DNA of 64,000 nucleotides, from positions 6,849,001-6,913,000 of the forward strand of contig NC_092577.1 of the NCBI RefSeq assembly GCF_037975245.1, read 5' to 3'. The notes under the pieces were generated by a model. That model saw nothing but the letters and a program-made list of their open reading frames with translations. It ran no database searches and was not told where the DNA came from. This document shows positions 34,987-47,972 of the stretch, piece after piece. Positions within the stretch are counted from its first letter, which is position 1. Each line of letters starts with the position of its first letter. This DNA is from Apostichopus japonicus. Lineage: Eukaryota > Echinodermata > Holothuroidea > Aspidochirotida > Stichopodidae. Position numbers and translations under genes: made by a program.

Positions 34987-37900
34987 CTGAAAGGAAGAGA
35001 AAGTTTATTATCTTGAGATTTTGAAATTGTTTTTAGGAAAATATGAAAAGACTAAGCAAAAAATGTATAAGTTAGAATGATATATGTTCACAAATATCAC
35101 AGTAAACTATCCCTGACAGATAAACGCACATCTGCATTAAGCACACTAAAGTCAATGTAGCAGACAGACTCGTCACTGTAAGATGTACGGACTTAATAAC
35201 ATGAATACACACATCAGCTTTATAGGGAAGACAATATTAAATTTAAACCCGTTATCAATCACTGAGTAACGCCATTGAATATTGAGTGACGTCATAATGA
35301 TGAACTTCTTACTGAGATGATCAGATGTATACCATGGGCGAGAGGATGAGGGCAGTATTCAAAGATAGAACTATTTATACGATCCTCGTGGTTGAATCGA
35401 TGGAATGTACAAACAAAGTATCATCTTGAATATCCCATGAAGCAGTATTTTGGTCACTCTCCCTACCCCCCCCCACCCCCACTCCATCTTACATAATCTG
35501 TTGCTATCGTATATCGTTGGCAATCTTTTAATGATATCTATGAAAGTTTGGGAGATGCAGTTGAAAGATAAAATCTCGAAGAGTAGTAACAAGGAAAGAT
35601 AACGATAGTTCAAATAGATTAGGGATCTGTGTTGATCTGTTATTGTTGACAAATTTCATGAAATATTGTGGAATTATATTAACCCTGCAATAGTTTATGT
35701 ATTCCATATTTGTCATGTCACGTGCGTATTTGATATTTGAAGTTTGTAAATAATTATTTCATGAATAAATATTTCCATCCTTACTTTGATCCTTTAGTCA
35801 TTGCAGTGTTAATTAACACAGTACATATTGCAATTATTTCTTCAAAACATACATATACATTATACCCATAACATTATACATGTATCAACAGGAGAACGCA
35901 TTGTCAAGTGGTAAACGTATGTTATTTCATATAAGGCTATTTAAACTTTGCCTCACTCTATGTTCCATCATAGGTAAGTTTAGACCAGTAAGGGCCGACT
36001 GTTTGTTACTTTTGAAATTAGCAGTTTGTTATAGTAACCAATACGCTCTGTATATTTCTCAGACCAGTGAGCTCTGCCTTGCATTATCTCTATGTACTGA
36101 CTGGACTCGGACTTGGTTTGGTTTGCTCATATACTCTATAGAACTGTTCGGACTCGAGAGTACCATACTTTGACCAGATAGTCTCGGACTCGGCTCGGAA
36201 TCAGGAAAGTTGGCTCAACTACATCAGAGTGTCTCTTATACTATAAGCTACATACATATTGAATAGTTCTGATGGAAAGAGTACTTATAATGATAAAAAC
36301 CATGAGAGGATACAAGGCCATGATGTTGCATTATAGTATCGTCAGCGCTTAAATATAATTATGGATATACAATAGTTAATTTACCGGGTGGTAATTGTTT
36401 AAAACTCAACCGCATTACAAGTTACTTTGAACACCACACCCCTCCCCCTATCTGGCCCAGGCTCCTTCAAGAATCTATTTTAATACACAGTAGTTATTCA
36501 ATAGACGAAAGAAATAATGGTAATATTTTGAACCATTATTACTTCATATTCACCGTTGCCATTTGTTGTATCATATTGCTGCTGCTTATTCATAGTACTG
36601 TACATATAGATGATGGTACAAAAAGACGTTTCTTGAAAGCTAAATATAAACCTTACATTTAATATTTTAGTTATTCTTTAAGTAGTCATCTTTCCTCATT
36701 TTTCTAGTATGTTAAAGTACATCAAATTCATGCAACCTACCTCAAAAACCAAACGTGTTTCTTTGTTTCAAGTTAAAACCAGATCTGCCCTCTTATATAT
36801 AATCCTACTGGGACCACACATTTATGTCAGTCACGTATATATATATATATACATTTATCTAAATAAATAATGAAATATAATCAATAAGGATCCCTCAAAT
36901 CCCATTACAACTGAAACTATTAGAACCGAGTAACATTTACTAACTGTTGTATTGCTGCGTGCAGTGACGTCAGACGTAAAGATTCTAGAGATGAAAAGTA
37001 TGCATCGATATTTTCACCTATAATTTTATTTTACTGAGACGGTGTGGAAGAGAGACACTGTAAGCATGATAGATTTATTTCGCTTTATGTGTTTTCATCT
37101 GTCTGAATATTCTCTATTTTAAAATTGAGAATGTTCATTGACTCACAAGGCAATTACTTCTATAAGGAGGACATATGGGGGGGGGGGGGGGTTACATACA
37201 GAGAAATAAGAAGAACAACAATTAGGAAATAGGACGAAAGTGCTAGAGTACGAGCGTGGAAGGGAGACTTCATTTATTGTTGTGTAATGACCGCCTCCCC
37301 CCCCCCCCCATCTTATTTTATATGTACCATACCTCGCCACAAGGGTTTGTACGATTTACATCCTAAACAAATACCTCCTCATCATTGGACAAATGAACAT
37401 TTATCTTTAAATATAATTATCGTTACTTCAGTATGGGGACCTAGCCCCTCCCGTCCCCCCACGCCACATTATAATCTCTAAGGAAGTTTTTGTAATCTTT
37501 GATATGATAATTTCAAATAACGAATCAAACCAGAGAAAGTATGCTATAACGATAATTAAGCAATACATATATTTTTATGACCGATTGTGTTTAATTGAGT
37601 TCAAGGTTTCTGAATAAGAATAATGTCTAAAGTGCGACGTGTGATATAACATGAACTAACACTTCATTAATGCGCACACATCTGTCTAAACATTTATGGT
37701 TGTATAGGGTTTCGTTTCATGTTAAATAAATAATATAATACAACAACGGATATGGCTGATTTAGGAACACATGAATATGATTCAATATTAGATGAAAGGG
37801 TGTTGAAAGAGAAGAGTAGGGACAGTTTATAGTAAAATATTAAAAGTAGTTTTCTAGCCGCAACAGAAAGTTGAACAAAATAGAAAGCTTAGGACGATGA

Positions 37901-40270
37901 AATGGTGATGAAACTTCGTAATATCGTCACAGGGGGTTATAACGTAAACAGTGAGTCTGACAGGAAGGAGACACTTGACAACATGTAACATTGCGCCCAT
38001 TTCATGTCAATTTTTATATCTTAAAGTTAGAAAATCACCAAGACTAGTTTGAAGTCTATATAGCTTTTCATACTGTAACATTTCATTCATGTAACCACAC
38101 ATGCCTTATATCCATAGCGACTACAATAGAATACCTATAACAATATACTATATTACAATGTGTTGTCTCTTATACCAGACAGTCGTATCGGTAAATCAGC
38201 TTAGTCTGTATTTAAGACAAATCCCTCGTCAAAGGTGATATTTCAGTTATAGCATTGCTTATACTATTTTGGTCGCGAGGGATAATTCTTTCATCGATAA
38301 AGGTGTATCAAAAAGATATAACTAGATTAAAACTCCTCAAAATTATAATCTGTAACATTTACAGCTCTTCCTTTAACAAAGTATTCCTTTAAGCGTTTGA
38401 TTGGACAATTCCTATTGTGTTAAGAAGACATTAACTATTCATATGGAACACCCACCATCCTGCACCTAAGGGTATTTTAGTTAAAGCCAATAGAAATGTA
38501 CACAATCCTAATATCTTGTCGAAAAATGGAATAAAGCCATTCAGAAATAAGTTTCTTTGTTTTGCTGTAAAGTTTATTCAAACAGAGTGACTTGAACCCT
38601 TTTTTTTTAGATTATTTTTAGTAACATCGGTTTTCAAGTATTTATTAAACTTTTACTTTTCTTTTCTTACATATTTTGTATTTCGTATTCTTTGGTTCTC
38701 ATGTTTGATTATTTGATATGTATACTGGAGGTGATAACGGTAATGAAATGAAAAATATATCGGGCGTTTGTGATAAATTCGAGCTAAATATTTCTTACGG
38801 AAGCTCTTAGTGTACATGTTATTTTACAACCGGATAGCAATAATATAGTGAACTCTGAATCTGACCGCTTGTAATTAGCATCAGCAGGTGATGAGAATAG
38901 AAACAACTTCAGCCCCAATTCTTACATGTATAAGAAGGTGAAGCTAGTATGTACATAGGTTATGACATACATTTAATAGGTCTGATTTAAGTTCCAAACA
39001 TCGGTAATGATTTACTCCACAGAGCATATCTGGTGCCACTACAAATATATATTTGCAGGATCTTTTTCTACAGTTTATTCTAAATCACGAATATAGCATT
39101 TTCACAATTTACAAAATAGTCTTCAATTTATTCATTTTATTAATAGACGTTTCACATCTTCCTTCATCTATATCAATCGCCAAAATGTCCAGCATATGCA
39201 TTCTGGAAAACGGTGAGTCTGATGTACATAGGCAATTTCGTTTATATATGCACTCCAAACACAAATGATAGGTAATGAAACCAGTTTCTGATATAATTTT
39301 AAAACCATGCAAAGAACAAAGTTACATCGCGCTGCTTTGCATCGGTCACCATCCGTTACATTACCAGTTCATCCTCATTTCTGACCTACAAAGTATAGGT
39401 ATAAATGTCTTATATGCATTAGTGTAGGTGGAACCGTCGCATAAACACTTATCTTGATAACTTTGAGTTAATAATTGAGTAAGATTGAACTTAGAAGAAA
39501 GCGTAGCAAAAGTGGACTTTTACAATTTCTATACTTTGTGTTGTTTTTGCTACAATCTGCTGGTATGTTAACTTGATTATGAAAGGAATGAGAAGTACTT
39601 GAAAACATAATGTTACTTCAGTCCCCCAGGGAAGATTAAAGTAAGATTTGTTAACAAACAAATATCTTCGACACAAAATTTGTGGGACACAAATTGTCTA
39701 AAGCTAGATAAACGACAAATATTTCACTGATTAGGAGCAATCATGTGATTGTGACAACATATCTAGATATCGTAGTAAGTTTCAGGGAATCCAATAATTC
39801 TGCAAATATTTCACGGTTCGGTCAATTTACAACCTATGACGTGATAGGCAGCTTTAGTTAATGGAAGACCAACTTCTCCTTACACCAGAAAAAAAACAAG
39901 AAAATGACCATAACCAGTGAATACCAGGGAGCCTGCTACAAAGACCAATATGCAAGGGCAGCTACAGTAAGCTACAGCATCGGCTAAACGGACTGTTGTT
40001 ACGACTGTTGTATGTGTCATGATGAGCATTTGCCCCGAAATTAAATGATCATAAACAAGAACGGTATAGCATGATTGACAACATTCTACGTTTGTCTGCC
40101 GTTCTTGCTGCAGCACAAGTAGGTAAACACAGTGTAGTACAGCTGTACGTACACCGCGTATATACTGTTCATGGAAGCCTACGATTGTTCTTGCTTGTTG
40201 TTTCTTCACTCCTTTCTCTTCATTTAATGTTTTTAAACAGTAAATCTGTTGAAATTTATGTATATTTTAG
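34987..40270. other. Long non-coding stretch with simple repeats
   Basis: Contains poly-C near 35466-35476, a G run at 37169-37182 facing a C run at 37297-37310, and (TA)n at 36837-36850. Frames at 35880-36173 and 39053-39312 resemble nothing known to me. Parts near 36775-36870 and 39530-39800 are related to 42440-42530 and 42635-42920. Confidence 0.45.
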
Positions 40271-40429
40271 TATGGCTGACGGTAAAAAGCCATGGGATTT
40301 TGAACCTGTGCGTAGGAGAACGGACATGACATTGGCTGGGAGTTTTTTTGATGTTATGTTGCCTACATTCAGCAAATTGCAATTTAAACTCTCATCCATT
40401 GTTGAAAGTTTTAGTTGCATTTGCCGCAT
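40271..40429 (+). CDS. MYND-like gene, exon 1
   Basis: The acceptor-like TATATTTTAG ends at 40270 and the donor CAT|GTAAGT is at 40430. An ATG at 40272 opens MADGKKPWDFEPVRRRTDMT followed by LAGSFFDVMLPTFSKLQFKL, ending in phase 2. The start, strong donor and in-frame joining to the next exon support a real coding exon. If the AG is a true acceptor, a 5' untranslated exon lies upstream. Confidence 0.5.
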
Positions 40430-40931
40430 GTAAGTTGAATGTAGATTTTTGGTTACAGGATATAGATACCACAGGGACTCTTCACCAAATTCCTATACAC
40501 CAATCGGTACTTATATAGCCCGAATGCCACAATCCCTTTTCATACATGATGAATATATTGATATCTTTGTCTCTCCGGTTCGTTAACACCAGTCAAACCG
40601 ACATTTGTGGTTATTTTCTGTTGTTGGAAGGGTCATAATTTAATAGACATACATTAATTCGATACAATTCCAAATAAATAAATGCACAGAGATTCTAAGG
40701 CTTATCATGTGTACTAATGCATGCCTACTACAGGCTTCACGGTATGTTGTAACTTTTACCTGTAACGTTACAACACAGCTGACCTCAACATCCATTGTGT
40801 ATCGCAACGTTATTACTAGACCTAGGCCTACGCTACACTATATGCACATACGAGTATACGAGGCGACTTTTTAGCATTGGAATGTCATAATAATATCGTT
40901 AATATTCTAATCTGTCAAACTCCTCGGAAAG

Positions 40932-41160
40932 TCTTTCACTATTTGGACGTGAACCTGAAGGTTTTCCTATGCGCAAACATTGTTGGAATTGCGGTAGGTC
41001 TCAACCTCTTTCAACCCTTACGCTGCAGACATGTCCGTCTCAAAACAAGATTGTGCAAAATGCTCCTCACTTGGAACTTGAATTTGTCCATTCTGATGTT
41101 ATGTATCCACGCACGACATCTTTCTGGGTGGCAAAAACATTAATTCCGAAGAATTTGTAG
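40932..41160 (+). CDS. MYND-like gene, exon 2 (truncated zinc finger)
   Basis: After an AG at 40930-40931 the frame continues from exon 1 as LSLFGREPEGFPMRKHCWNC, then GRSQPLSTLTLQTCPSQNK, and stops at 41158-41160. HCWNCG plus a spaced TLQTCPS resembles the first half of a MYND zinc finger (CxxCG, then LxxCxxC), but the second Cys pair and the later Cys/His residues are missing. Without them the finger could not fold normally, so this is either a truncated or decayed gene. The MYND assignment is inference. Confidence 0.45.
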
Positions 41161-43225
41161 GCTAATTAGAACAGCCGAAAGCTTGAAACATAGGCATTTT
41201 GACTACTACTATAATCACTAGCGTTGTTTTGTGTTTTGTGTACAAATAGCAAAGTGAGGATTTGACGTCACACGGTCAGGGGTCAATATGTTAATTATGC
41301 CAGTCTCGTACATAGGATTCATACTTTTGGCTTGTATTTCACGATTTTTCTCGATGCTGGTATAGTAAAACAAGCTGCAAATGACAGGACACTCTTTATG
41401 AATATTTTCTTTAGAAAAACAATTGTTTTGGGTGCCACCTGAACCAATCTTTTAAGATATTTGTTAATGTTATTCATTTTTAATACAGCTAAGTTTTGTT
41501 TCAGAAGAATAATACCAATGTTTCACGAGGATGTATAGTGGTTTGTCGGAAACATTAAGCAGCGTCGGTTATGTTAATCATGTTGTTTCAAAGTCATACA
41601 CGCTACTAATTTTCTACTAAATGTTGAAATGATATGTTCGGTTGTTAATTACTACACCAATGCTCATGAATTACTTGCAGAATGTTATTAAAAAATATAT
41701 TTTAAAGGTATGTATTTCTGTTCACTTCCAGATTTTTATCAGTTTGTTTCTACCTTTGGAATAACGTGGTACAAATGTTTACGTGAGTTGTTCCTGTTTT
41801 ATTTGGCGCCCTCAACTCTTCACCCAATCCTAGACACTAATGATAAGCATTGAATGAGTCTGAAAGGTCCAGTTGTGGCAATATAATATCCTTAAAAGTT
41901 GAAGATAATTATCAAGATACAATAACCGATGATAAATGATGAGTATTTAAATCAGATTACCAGTTACCGAGTATACCGTAGTTGGAACGACTCCACTACA
42001 ACACCCCCCCCCCCTTTCCTCCCACTCCATATCCTGACTCCTTCAAAATCGTGTAATTTATATATGTTTGTGTCTGTTCAAACACGATGGAAATAATACG
42101 AATATGTGTCTTATATTCATATTTTGTAAAGTGATTGCATATGTTTTGGTTACCATGGTATCCGTACAACAGAACAACAAAGCGGGTTAGTAGAGCTGGA
42201 CATACTACTACAGTTTCTTTCTATTTTATAATTTATTCCCATTTAACACGAATGCAATAATCACCATCTCCTCAAACCCCCCTTCCCCTCTAAAAAGAAA
42301 AGAAAAAAAGAGCATTAGTTCGGAATACTTGCAATGTCATTAATGAAAATAGCTCCTCTTCGGCCTTCATATATACACATCACGAAGATCATGGCAAGCA
42401 TTACCATTCAGAAGAATATACTAGAGTTTATTGGTTTCACATAAAAACCAGACCCGTGCTTTCATTATATCTAAGTCTGCTGGACCCATACACTTATGTC
42501 AGTCACGTATACACTAATATGGATAAATAAGAATTTAAGCAAATGATCCTTCAAATCCCCTGCAGAATTTTAAGGAACAAAGATTATTTATGAGACAGAT
42601 TTAATTACAAAGGAAGAATACCATCATGGATATTTGTGTTGTTTCTTCTACAATCTGCTGGTAGCAAACTTGGCCGTTAAGGGAAAGATAAGGACCATGG
42701 AAACAAAATTTTACTTTATTTCACCAAAATCACACCAGGTTAGATGAGAGTAGGCATGGATTTTAATGGCTTGGAAATAAACAAATAAAACATGGCAATC
42801 AATTTGTTGGACACAATATTGTCTGAATTTGATTAAACGATAAATAACTCACTAGTAAGTAGCAGCCATTGTTCGTAACAACATATCTACATATCTAAAT
42901 TAGTTGCAGGGCTATCCAGTTATGTGTGTACATTATTTTGATTGTTCAAAGTTAAAACCTATTAACTAACATGAAGCTTTATTTAATTTTATTAAAACGT
43001 CTACCCAGTGACTTAATTATCAACTTTATTTGAGTTGAACATTACGAAGGTCAATGAACCAAGTTAACGTTCTGTGCATTTGACCACTGGCAAAATGCCA
43101 TAGTAATAGTTAAATTTAATTTGATTAGCCTATTACTTGATCAAGACCAAAAATTTAAAGTAATATATATAAATGAAAATCGTAATGAGTTGGAAAATCA
43201 AGAACAGTGAAAAAAACTTTCATAT
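41161..43225. other. Non-coding stretch with diverged duplicate blocks
   Basis: 42440-42530 shares 'aaaaccaga', 'ctgctggacc', 'acttatgtcagtcacgtata' and 'aaataa' with 36775-36870. 42635-42920 shares 'ctacaatctgctgg', 'ttggacacaatattgtct', 'ttaaacgataaata' and 'caacatatctacatatc' with 39530-39800. A poly-C run is at 42005-42016. Confidence 0.5.
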
Positions 43226-43226
43226 T

Positions 43227-43502
<276 letters not shown>

Positions 43503-43739
43503 TAATATTCTGCGTAGCACTGAGAATTCTAGTGAAAAAATTGCAAAAATTGCAAGTGCTAATAAAGAAAAGAAACACAACGTTTCGGGTATAAACCCTT
43601 TAAAATCCAAAAATAGACTTCTTTTCGGACTTGGCACCTTATCCCCTTATGGTTTAAACTCCAAATTCGATTTGGTGTAAGTCCTTTTACTCTGCTACTA
43701 TTCGCTTCTTTCATGTGTGTGCATTGGACCATTTTATCT

Positions 43740-43864
<125 letters not shown>

Positions 43865-43984
43865 TGTTACGTCTCACACCAACAAAGAAAACTAAAAACA
43901 TATGTCCATGTCAATTTAAAAACAGTGAGCTGGTCCGGTAAGATACAGGGTCAATTAAACGGTATGTTACAACATAAATCAGGA

Positions 43985-44175
43985 GTATGGCTGTAAACGA
44001 AACAGTACGTAGTACGTAATAATACGCAACAGTACGTAGTACGTAATAATACTACATACGTACGTGATATTATTACGTGCGGAAGTAGTATTATTACGTA
44101 CGTACGTAGTAATGATCACGTATATACGTAAAACATACCACGTACGTACGTAATAAATATCACGTACGTAATAAG
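43985..44175. repeat. Palindromic ACGT/TACG-rich repeat block
   Basis: Many copies of 'acgtacgta' and 'agtacgtaataat' in both orientations, including inverted arms 'gtaataatac' and 'gtattattac'. Each motif is near-palindromic, so the block can fold extensively. (ACGT)n recurs at 52495-52520. Confidence 0.85.
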
Positions 44176-44347
44176 AGACACACGGGGTGACATTCAGGTG
44201 GAAAAGGGAACAATAATAAAAGAAATCTGACCAACGTTTGGAAGCAGGAGCAAGAAGATGTCTGTAAATTTATGTTGTGTTACGTTCTTTCTATTTATCA
44301 CAATCTCAAATGCTGCCATCAACTAAGTGCATTTTACCGATTATGTT
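44171..44347 (+). repeat. Direct repeat, copy 1 (5' flank of CXC frame)
   Basis: This 177-bp block from 'gacacacggggtgacattca' through 'gcattttaccgattatgtt' recurs at 55645-55822 in the same orientation with few changes. It ends just inside the CXC frame. Confidence 0.9.
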
Positions 44348-45022
44348 GCATCTGCACTTGTTGGGTTCCATCCATTTACTTTTTGTGATTCTGTCAGTGG
44401 ATTTTTTGGAAAAGACAAGACTCGACCATTCAAGTTGATGGTCAAAGATCAACAGTATATACAATTATTCCAACAGCTTGGTGTATCTTTTCCTCCATCA
44501 GATCAGCTTATTTCAAATTTGGACAAATTTGTGTGCCATATGTATGGCCAACAGAAAGCAACAGATGTGAATGCCGCCCGATATAGGATGTTCCGCCTTG
44601 GTACTTTTGCTGAAGAGTCACTTCCTCCAAATAAAGACTCCCTCATTAAGCATATCATGCGTGCAAATTATCAGGCACATATATTTCGTCGATGCCTAGA
44701 ACAGATCCCAGAGATACCCTCTCCAGCTGGAATGGGATGGAAAGTAGAAGAAATAGACGGGGTAAAAGACATTCAGATTGATTGGTGCAGTCTTCCAGCA
44801 GCTCCAGATGATATCCTTGAACTCACTTATTGTAGCTGTAAGAAGGGAAACTGCAAACTTAAGCCAAACTCAGATGTTCAACTTCCAGCGCAAGTAACCT
44901 GCTGCAGTGAAATTGGGATGATGTGCACGGAACTTTGCAAATGCTCCGGTTGTCAAAACTGCCACAATGAAGATTCTAATATCTCTGAGGAGGAAGGCCT
45001 AGATTCTGATGATGAGGACTAA
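44327..45022 (+). CDS. CXC-domain protein fragment, probably transposon-derived
   Basis: The frame is open for 231 codons; the first codon is GTG after a stop, so a proper N-terminus is missing. It has HPFTFCDSVSGFFGKDK, matching a 'TGCDSVSxFxGKGK' block common in invertebrate repeat-encoded proteins, here with the Gly changed to Phe. Mid-part VNAARYRMF, LPPNKDSLIKHIMRANYQAH and IPSPAGMGW follow the same family. The C-terminus has LTYCSCKKGNC, CTELCKCSGCQNC, a tesmin/TSO1-like CXC Cys cluster, and an acidic end. The family is widespread in invertebrate genomes and behaves like a mobile element; its enzymology is not clear to me. Confidence 0.7.
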   Translation: MHFTDYVASALVGFHPFTFCDSVSGFFGKDKTRPFKLMVKDQQYIQLFQQLGVSFPPSDQLISNLDKFVCHMYGQQKATDVNAARYRMFRLGTFAEESLPPNKDSLIKHIMRANYQAHIFRRCLEQIPEIPSPAGMGWKVEEIDGVKDIQIDWCSLPAAPDDILELTYCSCKKGNCKLKPNSDVQLPAQVTCCSEIGMMCTELCKCSGCQNCHNEDSNISEEEGLDSDDED

Positions 45023-45079
45023 TAACTTAACATTTTTCAACTTGACAAGTTGTTGGAAGCTACCTGGTGGTTTTTTTTT

Positions 45080-46860
45080 TGGGGGGGGAGGGGCATTTAG
45101 CTCAAAAGATTCAAAAATTTTCAAAAACAGCTTGATCTAAAGTTTAATTTATTTTCACAAAAAGCAATTTCAAGCTTTACGGTTCAGGACAATGAAACCA
45201 TGCTCAAATTGAGCAAAATAACAAATTTTACCATCAAAATCAAGTTACAACTGACTACCCTAAAGCTGTTTTCTCTTGTTATTAAGGTGTTAATATGAAA
45301 GTGCCTGAGAGACAATGTCAACATTTTAACTGAAATTTAGGGGAAAATAGAAATGCATAAAAACTTTTGAGCAATTTTCTTTCCATTGAAATTTAGCATG
45401 TCAAAATATGTGCAAACATTAATCAGCCACACTCTTAAAAAGGAACTTGTCAAAAAATTGAACGATTTTTTTTAAAGAAAGAATCATTCTTGGAAAAATG
45501 GTACTTTGGAAAATTAATTCTAAATTGGGCCATTATTTGCACAGTTTAGGGGTGGGCATATCTTCTGTAAATTAATAGTGCATATTTGATTTGGGATGAT
45601 GTAGCATAGCAGAAATGCTGGGCACTTAACTGGAATGGACTGGTGTCCTTTCCTGGGTCGGTATTATGTTAAAGTGATAGGAAAAGAATTGCAGAAAAAA
45701 TATGAGCAGTTTTTCTTTCCACTGAAATTTTGTATGTCAAAAATATGCACACATTGATCAGCCACACTCTAAAAGAGGATTGTGTCAAGAAATTTAATGA
45801 TCATCCTTGTTAAGTGAGAAAGAAACATGTTTGGTTGAAAGGTGCGTGAGAAAATTTATCTGAAATTGGGCCATTATTTGCTCATGGTTAGAGGTGGGTA
45901 CTTTGCTGTAAATTAATAGTGCATCCTGGATTTTGGATGTAGCATAGCATGCTTTAGGGCCATGGAGGAAATGAATGCAGGGGAGACAGGATGGACTGGT
46001 GTCCTGTCCTGGGGAGGTATTATTACATATTGGGAAGGAAAATAATTGCATTTTTGAAATTTGAATAGCTTTTCTTTCCATTATAAGTTTGCATGTCAAA
46101 ACATGCTCAAATATAGTTCAACCAGGGAATTGGTTCAACAGCGCTTTAAAAAATGAAAGTGTCCAAAAATTTAAAAGCTTGATAAAATGAAATAAATCGT
46201 GGGCCATTATTTGCTCATGCTTAGTGGTGACAACTTTTTCTTGATTTCAGTTTATGAAGCATGCTGTTATGGCTATTGATGAATGCTGGGGAGTAAATCA
46301 GGAATGGATTATTGTCCTCTCCAGGGGAGGTGTTAACCCACATCTTTTTGCTTCACAGAAAGAAAGGATATAAGCATCAGCCTTTGCAGTCATCAGGATG
46401 GGAAGGGATTTAATTTTTTCCAAATGAACGAAATGATCAGAGATTGGTGTTTTTTTTTGTGTGTAAATTACTAGAAAAAAATTGTATTTGGGATGATGTG
46501 GCCATATTTCAGGAAAATTGAATATTTTATTTGGAGTGCTATAAAATTCTTTCATCAGTCCCCACCAGGAGTTTTTTTTTTATTGTATTTAATAGTGAAT
46601 ATTGTATTTGGAAGGATGTAATCATTCTTTCAGGAAAATTGATGAAAGGGAGTCTTATTTTAGCAATGCGAGGAGGTTTTATCTCTCATATTCTTGCCCC
46701 TCAATAGAGTGGATAAGCATCTGTCTTTTGAGTCATCAGGCTTGGAAAAGTATTTTACTTTTGAATGAACAAATTGCTCATAGTTTGAGTTGTAGCAGTA
46801 AAATTTGGTTTGGGAGGGAATATAATTCTTTCAAGACAATTGAGAAAGGGGTGGTGTAAT
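45080..46860. repeat. Imperfect tandem repeats of about 335-340 bp
   Basis: The phrase 'gggccattatttgc' occurs at 45527, 45868 and 46201. Around it recur 'gtaaattaatagtgcat', 'ggatg(atg)tagcatagca', 'ggactggtgtcc', 'tttctttcca.tgaaattt' and 'gatcagccacactct'. Three units and a decayed fourth (46400-46650) are visible. The array starts right after the CXC frame, so it may be the non-coding part of the same element. Confidence 0.82.
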
Positions 46861-46869
46861 GTTAGCCAT

Positions 46870-47895
46870 CTTCACTATGAATCTCACTTTAGCCAGAAGG
46901 CAGCTTAAAAACAATTGTTAAGATCCCTTTGTCTTAATTATGTGTCTAAGTGAACTGCCTTAACTATGTGTCTAAGTGAACTTGTTTAATTCAGTTGAAA
47001 AAGAGCAAATCTACCATTATTTTTTTTTGTATGAATAAAACCTGCTTATACATGGTATTTTATTGTTAGTGAACTTGCAAAGTTTTGCATCTGCTTAAAT
47101 GATTAAACAAGCCTTCAAATAACATTAATTTAACATGAGAGAGTAACCAAATGAAACAAATCTTATAAACTTCATGTATTCATAATTTATTTATGTAAGC
47201 ACCAAATAAATTACATCAAAGCATTTTGAAAATCTTTATTCAAAGGAAGTCCATGTTACAACCTGCTCAGTCAAAATCTTTAAAAACAAAGATGTGGATG
47301 AAGTATTGAAGATTATTTGAAATTTCCTTCCTTTTTGTTCTCTACCATATTTACCCAATCCTTCAACTGACTAAAATGGCCTTAATTAAGTATATAATAG
47401 GATTTTTAATCATTAATGCTTTTTAGATTTAACCAGTTAACAATGTTTTTTGACTAACTAACCTAATTAACCAATTAATTAATTAGCTAACATATTTTAG
47501 CAGTCATAATTCATTTATGATTTCATTCAAGGTCTGAAATAAAATAAAAATTGAGTGAACTCCCATGAAACTAACAGTGTTAGTGTACTTTCTCACTTCA
47601 GTAAAACAGTAGTAGTGGAACTGGTATATGGGTTTTAAGTGTGGCAATTTAACTCCCTTTTTTATGAATTTTCTTCTCGGTTAACCACAACCATGCGTGG
47701 GGATAAAGCAATTTGTGATTAGCAACTCCTATTTCATCATTCTGTGATAAATTTATCCCCTCCCTCCATCAGTTGCACGGAAATTGAAAACAGAGCACAT
47801 AAATGCCCTATGTACCATGGCCTATACGTTGCATCTTTACAAACTGAAACTACTAGAATTTAGTATCCTTCACTCATTGCTGTATGTTTACACGC
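46870..47895. other. Non-coding stretch
   Basis: AT-rich, without supported genes. Includes a twice-repeated 'aactatgtgtctaagtgaact' near 46935-46985. Confidence 0.4.
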
Positions 47896-47898
47896 AGT

Positions 47899-47972
47899 GA
47901 CGGCTGGCGAGATTTTTTTCCCAGCGCGGTAAAAGCCATCATTTGCATACCTCGCTTCTCATTGGCTGGGTC
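47899..47972. repeat. Outer inverted repeat, left copy
   Basis: Its reverse complement matches 54921-54993: shared blocks are 'ccagccaatg', 'gcgaggtatgc', 'ggcttttaccgcgctggga' and 'gacggctg'. It carries an inverted CCAAT box and ATGCAAAT octamer on the minus strand. The two copies flank the fold-back element. Confidence 0.82.
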
